From NCBI RefSeq assembly GCF_035222375.1, contig NW_026946363.1:4464001-4528000 (forward strand): a stretch of DNA of 64,000 bases, given 5' to 3'. Each line of letters opens with the position of its first letter. Position 1 is the stretch's first letter. This DNA comes from Podospora pseudocomata. Lineage: Eukaryota; Ascomycota; Sordariomycetes; Sordariales; Podosporaceae. Shown here one piece after another: positions 22,664 through 34,347 of the stretch. The notes under the pieces are model-generated. The model made no database searches, was not told the origin of the DNA, and saw only the letters and a program-made list of their open reading frames with translations. The translations under genes and the position numbers were made by a program.

Positions 22664-23774
22664 ATGATCCCATCACCCTCAGGAAGTCCTGGTCGAGGAG
22701 ACCGACCTGTCTCAGACATCTTAGACTCGCCCATAACCAGATCACCGCCGCCACCACCGCCGCCTCGGAAAGAGTTCAAAGCCTACGGTCAAGACTACCA
22801 GTACGCCGAAACTTGGTCCAATCCGCTTCCAGAGTTTATCATTCACAACCCTGGTACCAAGAACGACGACCCCGGTGCGCTAGAAGCAGGAACGGCCGGA
22901 GTTACGGGGGGAATTGGAGCAACGACCAGAGCGGGGCCAAGACCTGAGAGTCTCGACGGCACTCAAGATACCAGTGCCAGCATGGATTACCACGGGAATA
23001 TTTCGCATCATCGTCCCGACACTGTCGGGTCTAAGGGATCCGTCATGAGGGAAGCGGTCTGGGTACCGCCCTACGAGAAACCCTGGTACAGAAAGATCAC
23101 CCATCTTCAATGGCTAATCGCCACCGTTACTGTTCTCGGCATTCTTGCGGTTGTTCTTGCGATTCTGGGAGCGATGGGTATTCTCACTGGGACAGCGTAA
23201 GCAGACAATTTCTTGGGCTGCATTATTTGTTCGACCTGCTAACATGGTGTTCTCAGTGGTACTCAGTCGACCTCTGGCGCTGCCAACAGCACAAGCAGTG
23301 GCGCCTCAACATCATCTTCAACGACGTCATCATCATCACCAGCTCGACCAAGCCCAACAGTAAGTACTCATCTCTTCAGGAACATCTGCCTTTCAGAAAG
23401 CTGACACTGGGGCGTCACAGAATCTCGACAACTTTTGCAAAGACTCGGATTCGTTTCTCAAAGACGTCGGCATCTACAGCATCCAAGTCGATGGTACGAC
23501 GAACTGGGAGCAAGGATTTGATTCGGCCACCACGGCGGAACTCTGCTGCAATGCTTGCTTCAAAGCTTCGAATTGTGCCGGATGGTTACATACCGGCATC
23601 GACTTCACACCCTGCACGCTTTTTTCTCTCAAGGAGGGCATTTTCGACGAGGCAAAGGATAAGGACAAGTGCCCGAGGGGTCAGGCGAACGAGATCACTT
23701 TTAAGGAGGATAACGCGAAGAAAGGTGCCTCTGCGGCAAGGGGACCCTGTAGCAACGGTTTCAAGTTCGGCTAG
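22664..23774 (+). CDS. Single-pass membrane protein with Cys-rich (PAN/Apple-like) outer domain
   Basis: Three exons (22664-23196, 23257-23359, 23421-23774), 329 residues, all phases consistent; the first intron has a perfect GCTAAC branch site. In order: a proline-rich N-terminus, a polar stretch to about residue 145, one strong transmembrane helix (about residues 148-175, from LQWLIATVTVLGILAVV), a Ser/Thr/Gly linker of about 35 residues encoded largely by exon 2, and a C-terminal domain of about 115 residues with cysteines at FCKDS, LCCNAC, NCAGW, PCTLF, KCPRG and PCSNG. The pattern resembles PAN/Apple folds of fungal surface proteins. With no signal peptide and an internal helix, a type II orientation is expected. 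Ligand unknown. Confidence 0.82.
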
Positions 23775-24505
23775 AGGGTTTTCCCATTCATGTTATTTGT
23801 CTGTTGAGTAGTATGTCTTGTAATTTTGGCCGAGAGGGGTGGTGGCTAGTTGGATGGCTAATTGTTACTCTTTTTGTTCACTCTCGCTCAAGGGAAAGGG
23901 AAGGAGGGGAGGAGATATTCCCCACGAAAGCCAGATCAATGATAGATAGGTATGACATGGTAACTGGGAACAATGAGAGCCATTTTGGGGAGGGGATTAT
24001 AGAGATTCAATTCTTGGAGAGATGTTTTGATCATGGGTTCTATGTATATACTTCGATGTTGTGTTGAATAGCATTCTTTGTGACTGGCATGGGCATCAAG
24101 GCGTGAACACATTCAACTAATCCAAAACAAAAACAAAATACTGAGCACATGTACAAACATAAAAGTAAACATTTCTTTTTTTTCCCCCAGAGGGAAAAAG
24201 CCTGTCTATTTCGCCGATTATTTCACCAGTTTCCTTTCACACCAAACCAATGAATCCAACGAGACCGTCCGTTATGTATGATGGGGAAGCAAACAAGAAA
24301 GAACCAAAGACAAGAAAAAAGGAGAACGCAAAACTTTGGAGAGAAAACTCTAAAATCTTCATGGCTTTTTTGCATTCCTGGTTTGCTGTGTGTGTGTTTC
24401 CTGTACCTGTTCCGACCATCCCGCCCCTTAGCCACCCTTGCAATTAGCCACTTACACCTATCGTGTCCTCCCCTATTCTAAAATAATTGTATCCGAGGGA
24501 TCGAT
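23775..24505. other. Convergent intergenic region
   Basis: 3' regions of two converging genes. The plus strand is purine/T-rich up to about 24060. No gene recognised. Confidence 0.6.
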
Positions 24506-25821
24506 TTAAAGGCGAAGAAGCTTAACGGCCTGCTGCTCAATCGTCCCCTCAGTAGGGAAACTCATCTCCTCCAGGCCCTGGGCATACGGCGTGGGCACAT
24601 CAGCACCAGTGACTCTAGCGGCGGGGGCGTCCAAGTAGTCAAATCCATACTCCATCGTCAACGCCAAAATCTCAGCACTGACGCCAAAAGCAGGGAAGCC
24701 AGACTCGACGGCCATCAGACGGTGCGTCTTCTTGAGCGACTTGATGATCGTCTCGATATCAAGAGGCTTGATCGACCGGAGGTTGATAACCTCGACATCA
24801 ACACCGTACTTCTTCTTGAGGTTCTCAGCCGCAACAAGGGACTGCCCGACGCAGCGGGAGAGGGTGACCAGAGTCAAATCCTTGCCGGAGCGCTCAATCT
24901 TGGCCTTGCCAAAGGGGATGACAAAGTCATCCTTTTGAGCCTCGGCCGACATGGGGAAGGACTGGCCGTACATGAGCTCGTTCTCGAGGACGACGACGGG
25001 GTTGGGGTCGCGGATGGCAGCTTTGAGGAGGCCCTTGGCGTCTTCGGCGGACCAGGGGGAGACAACCTTGAGGCCGGGGATGGACCCGTACCAAGCAGAG
25101 AAGTCCTGGGAGTGCTGGGCGCCGACGCCGGCGGCAAAACCGTTGGGTCCGCGGAAGGTGATGTTGCAGGGCTGGATGCCGCCCGACATGTAGAGGGTCT
25201 TGGCGGCCGAGTTGACGATTTGGTCGATGGCCTGCATGGCGAAGTTCCAGGTCATGAACTCGCACTAGACATTGAAGAAGGCATTGTTAGCGTATGTAGT
25301 AGGGCTAATCAAGTTTGACATTGACTTTTTTTGACAAGCTGTGGTGGCGGTGGTGTGGTGCAGTGACGGTGATGCGCGCTTGTGGTGGGGGGATGCGGTG
25401 CAAAGGCGGGATGCGGGATGCTGCTGCAATGTGAGGCACTTACAACTGGGTGCAGACCGCTCAGGGCGGCACCGATGGCCAGACCGGCGAAGCCGGACTC
25501 GGTGATGGGTGTGTCGATGACACGCTTCTCGCCGAAGCGGTCCAGGAGGTTCTTGGTGACCTTGTATGCGCCATTATACTGGGCAACCTCCTCGCCCAGG
25601 ATGAAGACCTTGTCGTTCTGCTCGAGCTCCTCGGCAAGCGCCTCGTTCAGGGCATCGCGGACTGTGTACTCCTTGACGCCGGAGGCGTCGGCATATGTCC
25701 GTCTTTGTACGCCGGGGATGACGGCGGCCCTGGAGAGGAATGGCGATGCGGTGGCCGGACGGAGGGCGGAGGTCCTCGCCGTGGCAGCAAGGCGAGCCGC
25801 TGGTCGGAGATAACGCGACAT
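24506..25821 (-). CDS. PDB1: Pyruvate dehydrogenase E1 component, beta subunit (mitochondrial)
   Basis: Two exons (25821-25444 and 25264-24506), 378 residues, split by a 179-nt intron with good GTAAGT/CTAG ends and phase 0. The N-terminus [20 protein letters not shown] is an Arg/Ala-rich mitochondrial presequence. The mature protein shows the E1-beta signatures [69 protein letters not shown] and the C-terminal transketolase domain ([38 protein letters not shown]). It forms an alpha2-beta2 heterotetramer with E1-alpha and oxidatively decarboxylates pyruvate using thiamine diphosphate in the matrix. Length is normal. Confidence 0.97.
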
Positions 25822-26827
25822 GACTTATTTTTTGATGGGGAAAAAAAGGGAATCCACAGGGGCACTAAGTCGCAGGAGGGGAGGGCGGGCTTTGAGTGCT
25901 GAGCTCGCTCGATGTCGAAGGGCCCGCTCGGAAGAGGTTGAGGCACAAACGAGTGCAAGATCCGCGAGGTCCGGAGGAGGAGGGAAAAGTGGTGATGCAA
26001 GAGGTGAAGTGAAGGTCAGCGCCAGAGGGAATTTTTTGTCCTTTCACCTAATCGATGGAAGCTTGGGACAGCTCAGTCGGACTCTGGAGCGTTGAACCCC
26101 AACGACAAATTACGCGCTAGCTCAGGATCGGCTTAGTGAGCTGAATCCCTGTCCCTGTTCTGGTCCGCGCTCGGGAGCTTGGCCGGCCAAACCCACGCCA
26201 AACCTTCCACTTGACAGCTCCCAGGGGTCCACAGAAGCTGATGCCCAGTGGGGTGTTCAAACACTTGTCATGATGAGATTGATAACTCCGAAAGCACATA
26301 TAAATTGGAAATACTGACATGTTGGTATTTGCATTGATGCGGAGCAGTTCGGTAACGTTGGGAACGACGCCGGAGTCCTCCCTCCCGGGCATCCGGTGTG
26401 CATTCACGCCCACCGCGATATCCTTTTTTTTTCGGGGCTTACCTGGGTGTTACAGCGACCGGCCAAGCAGCGTGGGATTGGGTAACCAGATCTGAAATGC
26501 AGTGACCGCAGGACCCGCAACGGAGAGCTTCGATGCAAAGTTCGGCCGAGAAAATGCTGACAAGTCAAAAAGTACAAGATGCAAAGGACGAAGGTGGCTT
26601 GGGTTCAAACAAATCAAATGGTATTATATATACAACGAATGCCGAGCCAAGCCGGGTGCTGTCAGAACCCTAGATGACAACCTCCCATACTCGGTGACTA
26701 TTATAAGCAATTACAGATTTTCTATATCTCCAATCCAGAGGGCCGTTTCCCATCCTTTTCATCCGCATCATTACGCGGCCCTAGGTCATCCAGTCGTGTG
26801 TCGAGATCTTCATGCGAGGGTATCTTT
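25822..26827. other. Intergenic between PDB1 and ERG6
   Basis: Upstream region of PDB1 and 3' region of ERG6, both on the minus strand. No gene recognised. Confidence 0.6.
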
Positions 26828-28089
26828 TTAGTTGAGGGGCTTCTGGCCGATCATGAGGTACATTGGGGTGAAGAGGTCCTTCTTGGCACCGGCGACGAGA
26901 CCATCGGCACCCTTGGCGAGGGCATCGGCCGTCTTCTTGGTACCCTTGGGCGCAAGACCGACCATCTCCAAGAAGCCGGTGAAGACATGCACGGCACGGC
27001 GACCGGCCTTGGTCATGCGGAGGACGGTGAAGAGATCAAAGTACGACTGCATGTACTTGGTCTCACCAGCAATACCCCAGTACCATGGGATAGGGTCGTC
27101 ACGCTTGGCAAGATCCTCGTGGTGGAGGAGGTTGAAGCCAGCATCCTTCATGGCCTGGATACCCTCGGAGATGGTGACCATGTTGGAGATACCGTCACCC
27201 TCCTCGATGGCGAGACGGATATCCCTGTGCTCGAGGTTGTTGTTGTCGTACTTGTCGGTCATCAACCACTCGTACACACCGAACTTGCCGCCGGGCTTGA
27301 GCACTCTGTAGATTTCGCTATAGACGCCAACAAGCTTGGGGGCGTGGACGGTGGCCTCGATGGCGTAAACGGCATCGAAGGAGTTGTCAGGGAAAGACAT
27401 TTGCTGATATGAGTTAGCACCGTTGCCAGGTAAACGCGACTCCGGAGCCTTGACGTACCATGAAATCACCCTTGACATATTTGAGCTGGCCAGAGAGACC
27501 CTCCTTGACGGCGTACCGGGTGGCGCGCTCAATCTGGTAGTCGTTGTTGTTAAGACCGGTGATGTGGCAGTCGGTGAACTTGGCGATCTCTCTGGCGGGA
27601 CCACCAATACCGCAACCAACATCCAGAACCTTGTCACCGGCCTGGATGCCGATCTTCATGGCGAGGTAGTGCTCGTGACGAGCAATGGCCTGGTAGAAGC
27701 TCTCGCCAAGAGAGTAGCGGCAGAAGTGGAAGGACTGGCCCCAGCCATACTCATACAAATCGGTGGCCAGGTTGTAGTAGTGTCTGGTCAGAGTCGCGTA
27801 CTCCTTGGTGCGGGCCTGGATAGGGGTATGGTCAGTACGCGTCTGGAGCGCAAGGTGAACAGCTGATGGGACCCACCTCTCTGTCGGCGTCGGTCTCGTT
27901 CTCGGCGGTCTTGTTGTCAAAGTGCTTGAAGTACTCGTCAACGGCGACCTTGTTGGCCTCGGTGTCCTTGGAAAGCATGGCAGCGAAACCACCCTTGGCC
28001 TCAGTGGACTTGCCGTGCATGGCCTTCATGAACTCGGCATCGCGCTTGTGGTCCTCCTTCTCGAGGGCGATTTGGTTGGCGGAAACCAT
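26828..28089 (-). CDS. ERG6: Sterol 24-C-methyltransferase
   Basis: Three exons (28089-27877, 27815-27459, 27403-26828), 381 residues, normal for Erg6. It transfers a methyl group from SAM to C-24 of zymosterol (or, in many filamentous fungi, lanosterol) in ergosterol synthesis, at the ER and lipid droplets. The sterol-binding motif [11 protein letters not shown] is at 92-102, SAM motif [11 protein letters not shown] at 134-143, then [12 protein letters not shown] and [12 protein letters not shown], all highly diagnostic. Introns are 61 and 55 nt, both phase 0. C-ending codons dominate throughout, as expected of a highly expressed gene. Confidence 0.98.
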
Positions 28090-29247
28090 GTTGAATGTTG
28101 AATTAGAAGGGAGTGAATAGAATAATTAAACCGAGTACTGTTGGAAGAAGCAGACAGGGAGAAGGAAGATGCGCAGAGACAGGGACAACGGGATGATGTA
28201 GCGGTGGGCAGGCCTCTAATTTATGTAGGGAAAAAGTTTCACGGCCCCTTATTGAAAAGAGCACATGGGGTCGACAGGCCAGCAATCTCCCGGCGCGCTG
28301 GAGGGGCGGTAGCTGCCACTGAAGCCCCACAGCAAGATCCATCGGATCCAGGAACAAGCAGCGGGAGAACTCGAAAACGCCATATCATTGGTCAATGGAT
28401 GCACTAATGCCGAATACGGCAACCATTTGGAAGTTGTTCTGCTGTGAGCCAAGCACAACAACCCTCTGATCAATTGCATGTGCTCAGGAAACTCGACCCC
28501 CTTATTCGCACCCGTACTCGGGTGTAAAGTCATACAACAGCGACTATGATAATTCTGTGGAGTTTGGAACCTCTGGTGGACATATTGACATATCAGACTA
28601 GCAATGCGTGGCCAGCGAATACGCATTGGTGTCTTGACTGACAGCTATGCTATGTGGTATGCAGCTGAAGGCGGTATGGCTCTCGCCTAGCAACGGTTGC
28701 TGTCAGTTGGTAGAGGTATCACAAGAAGCGGTAAAGCATTGACGTGCTTCCTAGAACATCTTCTTCGCTTCGACAGGCTTCGAAGTTCTGCAAGGGAGTG
28801 AGAAGAAAAATCCAGAGTATGTTATCTTGTTTATCGAGATACTTTGTTGATATTGAACATTGAAGTGCGAAATGTGCATCATGCGATGTCGAGGTCCGCG
28901 AGTCTTGCGAATACGAATACGCTGCCAAGAAACTGTTAGAAAGCTTTGATCACGGCCCTCAGCCACAGCTTGTCGCCATGTGTGGCCACCGATAAGACTT
29001 TTATCGGCATTCTCAGAACCCCTGCCGAATTTCCAGCCACAACCCGACATCACGTCTATTCCTCAGCCTTGTCATCGCTTGCGTTTTTGCTGTAACATCA
29101 CATCACCCCACGTCGCGCAGATTTATCATCGACCTCCTTTCACTCTCCAACCTTTGCCATCGCGATACCCGATACCCGATACTCATTGCGAAATACAGTG
29201 AAAATACACCACTCGACACGTGCGACAGCGGCAAGAGACCGATCAAG
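28090..29247. other. Divergent promoter region of ERG6 and SLT11
   Basis: 1.16 kb between two divergent start codons. The 150 bases next to ERG6 are purine-rich on the plus strand. No gene recognised. Confidence 0.6.
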
Positions 29248-30411
29248 ATGCCACCACAAATCAAACAAGACCTGAACCGTTCTGGTTGGGAGTCCACCGA
29301 CTTCCCCTCCGTGTGCGAAAACTGCCTGCCTACAAATCCCTACGTAAAGATGCTCAAAGAAGACTACGGCGCCGAATGCAAACTCTGTACGAGACCGTTC
29401 ACCGTCTTCAGCTGGTCCGGTGAGGGCCGCGCCCACGGTCGCAAGAAGCGCACCAACATCTGCCTGGCGTGCGCCCGCCTCAAAAACGCCTGCCAATGCT
29501 GCATCATGGACTTACAGTTTGGCCTACCTATCGTCATCAGAGATAAGGCGCTCGAGCTCATCGCGCCAGGGCCCCAGAGCGAGATCAACAGGGAATATTT
29601 TGCGCAAAACAACGAGCAGGCCATCCAGGAAGGGAGAGCAGGGATCGAGGCATACGAGAAGACTGATGAGAAAGCGAGAGAGTTGCTGAGGAGGCTGGCA
29701 CAGAGCAAGCCCTACTTCAGGAAAGGGAAAGAGTTGGATTCGGAGGGCAACGCAGTGTCCGGGGGGCCTTCGGGGAGCGGGAGCGCGACGGGTGGAAATC
29801 CGGCCGTTGGAGCCGGGCTTGGCGGTGCTGGACCGATCCGAACACGAGATTCAAGAGCGGCAGCTGCCGTGGGAGCGAGACCAGGAGGTGGGAAGAGGGG
29901 ACCAATCCCTGCGAATGCCCCTCCACCTGGGCCCAGGGACTGGATGCCGCCTTCGGATCCGACCATCATGTCGCTCTTCGTAACCGGGATTGAGGACGAC
30001 CTTCCCGAATACAAGATTCGGGACTTTTTTAAGTCCTTCGGAAAGATCAAATCCCTGGTGGTGTCGCATATGACCCACTGCGCTTTTGTCAACTACGAGT
30101 CTCGCGAAGGAGCCGAGCAAGCAGCGGCTGAGTGCAAGGGGCGCGCGGTGATTGCCGGCTGTCCTCTTCGAATCCGATGGAGCGTCCCGAAGGCTATTGG
30201 AAATATGAACAGGGAGGAGCGTGGACAGATGCTACGCGATGGGCGATCTGCCTTCCCTGAGGCCAAGAGGAAGGCCAACCCGAAAGCCATTGAAGGAGGA
30301 AGTGGTCAAGAGCAGGGTTCCTCTGCTCATGGTCAAGACCAGGGTGGACTGCTTGTTGCGCCACCTCCAGGACAGGATGACGTTCAATATGCTAGTCTCG
30401 CTGGTAACTAG
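29248..30411 (+). CDS. SLT11: Pre-mRNA splicing factor SLT11/ECM2 (Cwf5, RBM22 family)
   Basis: Single exon, 387 residues. The N-terminal zinc-binding region has cysteines at 23, 26, 44, 47, 72, 75, 82, 84 and 85, in the SLT11/RBM22 arrangement (CENCLP, CKLC, CLAC, CQCC). An RRM lies at about 242-312 with LFVTGIEDDLPEY and CAFVNYESREGAEQA, followed by PLRIRWS. A Gly/Ala-rich linker joins the two. The family binds the U6 stem-loop and catalytic centre in the Prp19-associated part of the active spliceosome. The ORF has no intron, notable for a gene serving splicing. It converges with MZM1 across a 238-bp gap. Confidence 0.95.
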   Translation: MPPQIKQDLNRSGWESTDFPSVCENCLPTNPYVKMLKEDYGAECKLCTRPFTVFSWSGEGRAHGRKKRTNICLACARLKNACQCCIMDLQFGLPIVIRDKALELIAPGPQSEINREYFAQNNEQAIQEGRAGIEAYEKTDEKARELLRRLAQSKPYFRKGKELDSEGNAVSGGPSGSGSATGGNPAVGAGLGGAGPIRTRDSRAAAAVGARPGGGKRGPIPANAPPPGPRDWMPPSDPTIMSLFVTGIEDDLPEYKIRDFFKSFGKIKSLVVSHMTHCAFVNYESREGAEQAAAECKGRAVIAGCPLRIRWSVPKAIGNMNREERGQMLRDGRSAFPEAKRKANPKAIEGGSGQEQGSSAHGQDQGGLLVAPPPGQDDVQYASLAGN

Positions 30412-30649
30412 GGAGGAACAGTCTTTTGTGTTTCTGATTTCGGCAAGGCGTTTGGGAGGCTATCATTGCCATGGGATAGTTTAGGGTACGGGAGATACAC
30501 CACTGCATCTGCATCATGTCATGTTATACTATTGTTACATTGTTGTACACTGAGGGGTATCATAGACGGCTATTCAATACAAGGCGAAACAAAATCGCCA
30601 ATACGCCGACATCTTTGCGCATTTGTTCCTGTCCACACATCAACCTTCA

Positions 30650-31102
30650 CTACATCTCAGAGCAGCACTTAACCCCAACCCTTGGGTTCTTGTTTGCAAA
30701 CTTGATAGACTCGTTGTCGCCTCTTTCAGTGTGTTCGTGAATCCGGAGCTCTATGTGGTGTGGTTAGCGCCACTCTTTTACTTGAGGGTTGTCGCAAGAG
30801 CATTTACTGTATGTGTTATCCTCCTGTTTGATACCCTGTACAACGTTGGCCTTCAAGAAAGCGGCAACCTCGTCGGCATGCTTCAGAGCGGGTTCGATCG
30901 AGGGGTCCGAGGGAGGGAGGGTGGCCTTGTCCCGGAAGGCATTACGAATCGACTCGCGGGCACCGGTAAGCATTCGAGTATCGCCTGACAAATAGACTTG
31001 TTAGCTAGACGCACATGTACAAAAAACCCATGGACTTGACATACCTTCAAAGGCAATCCTCGCGGCGCGCAAGAGGTTTCTGTAGGACTGGATGGCGGCC
31101 AT
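30650..31102 (-). CDS. MZM1: Mitochondrial complex III assembly factor MZM1 (LYR protein)
   Basis: Three short exons (31102-31045, 30984-30808, 30750-30650) give 111 residues, the family length. The LYR-type motif appears as [13 protein letters not shown] near the N-terminus, followed by [17 protein letters not shown], the helix [18 protein letters not shown] and the diagnostic tail [17 protein letters not shown]1 chaperones the Rieske iron-sulfur protein in the matrix before its insertion into complex III. Introns are 60 and 57 nt, with consistent phases. Because each exon is short, the gene is easily missed. Divergent from ZUO1. Confidence 0.92.
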
Positions 31103-31406
31103 TGTGATATAGGACAGTTGCTGCTCAACTCGGACAAGAGGAACAGTTCGAAAAGTTCAAGGACTGCTTCAACATTGCCTGCCCATTGGAAACACCCGAA
31201 TGGCCTGGAACAACGAGGTTGATGGGGATGTGGACCTGCATTTACAGTGCATATGATTGGCCACACAGAACTTAAGGTGGGTCTTCAAAGTGAACGGCCC
31301 AAAAAAAATCCAGAAGTTCACCAAAAAAAAAAGTGCCCCTCCACCCCAAGTCGACCTTGGATCTCTCCAACAGCCTGTCGCTTTTGCAGAACCAAATACC
31401 GCAAAA
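31103..31406. promoter_or_regulatory. Bidirectional promoter between MZM1 and ZUO1
   Basis: Only 304 bases separate the two divergent start codons, so both promoters and both 5' UTRs must fit here. The ZUO1 side has an A-run (31321-31331) and the leader just before its ATG is A-rich (CCGCAAAA). No TATA box is evident. Confidence 0.65.
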
Positions 31407-32808
31407 ATGGCCACTCCCATCGTTGTACCAACCCCCCTCCTCGCCCTCCCTGAGGGCTGGACTGCCGAGAAGGACATCAAGACCGTCGGCAAGCTCAGCG
31501 GTGCCACCCAGCGCACCCTCGAGCCCGTCGGTCCCTACTTCCTGGCCCATGCCCGCCGTGCCCGCCACAAGCGCACCTTCTCCGAGGATGACCGCATCCA
31601 GGCTCAAGAAAGGGCAAAGAAGGTCGAGAACGATGAGGATAGCGAGATCAGCGAGCCCGAGGATCCTATGATGCTCGCCCGCGATGCCAAGGACTGGAAG
31701 GTTGGTGGTTCACTTGTCTGTGGTCAAAATAGAATGGCACTAACCCGATTTTTCTCCAACATAGCAACAAGACCACTACAAGGTTCTCGGTCTCTCCAAG
31801 TACCGCTGGAAGGCTACCGAGGAGCAGATCAAGCGTGCCCACCGCAAGAAGGTCCTTAAGCACCACCCCGATAAGAAGGCCGCCGCCGGTCGCACCGACG
31901 ACGACAACTTCTTCAAGTGCATCCAGAAGGCCACCGAGGTTCTCCTCGACCCCACCAAGCGCCGCCAGTTCGACTCCGTCGACGAGGAGGCCGATGTCGA
32001 GCCCCCCACCAAGAAGCAGCTGCAGAAGGGCAACTTCTACAAGCTCTGGGGCAACGTCTTCAAGTCTGAGGCCCGCTTCAGCAAGATCCACCCCGTTCCC
32101 ATGCTTGGTGACGACAAGTCCACCAGGGAAGAGGTCGAGAACTTCTACAACTTCTGGTACAGCTTCGACTCCTGGAGGTCGTTCGAGTATCTCGACGAGG
32201 ATGTTCCCGATGACAACGAAAACCGTGACCAAAAGCGCCACACCGAGCGCAAGAACGCCAACGCCCGCAAGAAGAAGAAGGCTGAGGACAACGCCCGTCT
32301 CCGCAAGCTTCTCGACGACTGCTCTGCTGGTGACGAGCGCATCAAGCGTTTCCGCCAGGAGGCCAATGCCGCCAAGAACAAGAAGCGTCTCGAGAGGGAG
32401 GCTGCTGAGAAGAAGGCTGCTGAGGATGCTAAGGCTGCCAAGGAGGCTGCTGAGAAGGCGGCTAAGGAGGCCGAGGAGAAAGCCAAGGCTGACCGTGAGG
32501 CCAACAAGAAGGCCAAGGAAGCGGCCAAGAACGCCGTCAAGAAGAACAAGCGCGTTCTCCGTGGCTCAGTCAAGGACGCCAACTACTTTGCTGAGGGTGA
32601 TGCTTCTCCTGCCACTATCGATGCCGTCCTCGGTGACGTCGAGCTCATCCAGGGCAAGATTGAGCCTGAGGAGATTGCCGCTCTTGCTAGCAAGCTCAAC
32701 GGCCTAAAGGTTGCTGATGAGATCAAGAGTGTCTGGAAGGCCGAGGCCGAGAGGCTCATCGGCGCTGGCAAGATCAAGGAGGGCGAGATCAAGGCTTTCA
32801 CTGCCTAG
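31407..32808 (+). CDS. ZUO1: Zuotin, ribosome-associated J-domain co-chaperone
   Basis: Two exons (31407-31700, 31765-32808), 445 residues. Zuotin with Ssz1 forms RAC, which docks on the 60S exit tunnel and stimulates Ssb Hsp70 on nascent chains. The J domain begins DHYKVLGLSKYRWKATEEQ, with its HPD at 132-134. The zuotin homology domain follows (SIDEEADVEPP-like region, GNFYKLWGNVFKSEARFS, FYNFWYSFDSWRSFEYLDE), then a long Lys/Ala/Glu-rich ribosome-binding helix (about residues 285-360) and a C-terminal helical bundle. The intron is 64 nt, phase 0, with donor GTTGGT. C-ending codons dominate. Confidence 0.97.
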
Positions 32809-32928
32809 ATGTGGTGTTTATAAGCGTTCGCGCATGAGCATATGGAGGTGGGGGTGATACCATGATGACTGATGGATAGACAAATAGATGGCTTGGCCAA
32901 TAGAGCGAAGACAGTACCTAATATTTGA

Positions 32929-34347
32929 CTACCATACTTGTGCTACGAAAGAAAATGATTGACATGGAATTTGATCTAACAGGACCTGTATTTCCTTCCA
33001 TTCGTGGCCTGGCGTCCTGCCCTTTCGACAAGAACCAAAAATCGCAAGACCAGACGACCCTTGAAAGCCTCCGCCACTTCGAGCCCGGGCAACCTCACTG
33101 CTACCACTGCTGCTACTGCTGCCACCGCTAGTCCCGACATTTTCTTCCGCTTGTTGTCTGCTCTCCCCCTCCAGCTCGGCCTGTTTCCTGAAGCACTCCA
33201 TCCGCTACTCTTCGTTCTTTTTCGACTCCTGCGCCGACTTTTCTTTATAATCCTGCTCGGCACGATGCGACCTGTACAAGCACTGCTTCTAATTGTCTTT
33301 TTGTCTCTCCTGAGGGGTCGCTAGGAAGAGAGCGTATGGCATCATCCGCTCTCCGTCCGTCTTGTCCTGTTCCGTTGGTGTGCTGTTGAACTTTTGTCTG
33401 AGTCTACCCACGAGTGTGGTCCGGCCAAGGGGGGTGACGGGGACGACGGGGATTCCAAGAGTGGCGTGTATCATGAAGCTGGTCCGTTCGCAGAGGAACA
33501 TCTGGGATAGGGTGGGGTGGTTGGTGGGGAAAGTGGCACAAGATGCGGTCTGGGCCGGGGGATGCTGGTTCCTGGGTTGTGGAGGGGGAGGCTGGCGACG
33601 TCGTGGATCCAGGAGAGGAGGCAAGAGAGACGGGCATGATGGGGCGGGAGGGGAAGGGCGAGGGAGGTGCAGTACCAGAGGCCGTGAGGCTTTTTCTTGT
33701 CTTCTTTGGAGAAGTCCTGGAAAATGAAGGCGAGGCTTTGGTCTTGGAGGGATTTGAAGTGTTGGGTGAGGTGGGAGAGATATTGTGCGGTTATATGTGG
33801 GAGTCTGGTGGTTTGAGATTGGAATAGGCGTTCGGCGTAGGTTTGTGAGGAAGTTGGAGATTGTTGGTTCTACATCTGTGGGATTGTGGCCGTCATTGTC
33901 GTGGCCGCAGTAGTAGCAGGTTGAGGGGTTGCTTTTGGGCGCCAGATGTGAATTGAGGATGGTGTTCATGAAGGTACTGCGGACTTTGCTCAATTTCCCA
34001 TTTGGTGTTCTTCTTGCCTGGGTGAGGGTTGATGAATCATTCGAAGCAGGCGGAGGCGATTATGTCGCGCTTATTAGTTGATGGGTTCAAGAGCTCAGCG
34101 ACGAGGTAGAAGGAGCGTCTTCGAGGATACTGTATTTGATGTGCTGTTTTACAAGGTCCTTGAACATCTGGTACAAACCATGCTGAGCCTTTTGCTCGCA
34201 CAGTGAACGGAGGACATGATTCCACACAGGTGAATTGAGGTTTTGTTGTAAGTTCAACCAGTAGAGAGCATCGATATCTTCTGCTTTTGCAAAACGGACT
34301 TCGATATCTGCATCAGTAAGAGGTTGTGGATTGCAAGCTGGATCCAT
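32929..34347 (-). pseudogene. Decayed acetyltransferase-like gene, copy B
   Basis: Reading the minus strand from the ATG at 34347, a protein-like frame (IEVRFAKAEDIDALYWL, SPVWNHVL) resembles a GNAT N-terminus. The frame changes once near 34110. The next frame (YLVAELLNPSTNKRDIIASA) reaches an in-frame TGA at about 34044 where the paralogue-like context suggests Trp. Further coding-like pieces follow: about 33860-33640 (QYLSHLTQHFKSLQDQSLAF), 33510-33290 (FMIHATLGIPVVPVTPLGRT) and a charged coil at 33288-33100, interrupted by two TAG codons. TGA for TGG and TAG for CAG are both C:G to T:A changes. Introns could explain some, not all, frame changes. The GNAT assignment is an inference. Confidence 0.5.

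Noticed and set aside
24722-25318. 198-codon plus-strand open frame
   Set aside because: Antisense shadow of PDB1, created by its strong C3 bias.
26798-27412. 204-codon plus-strand open frame
   Set aside because: Antisense shadow of ERG6.
31835-32707. 290-codon Arg/Ser/Thr-rich plus-strand frame
   Set aside because: Out-of-frame shadow of ZUO1.
33289-33993. 234-codon minus-strand open frame taken as one intact gene
   Set aside because: Only its last third looks like protein; the first two thirds are Pro/Arg/His-rich and overlap a more protein-like frame, so it is better read as part of a decayed gene.
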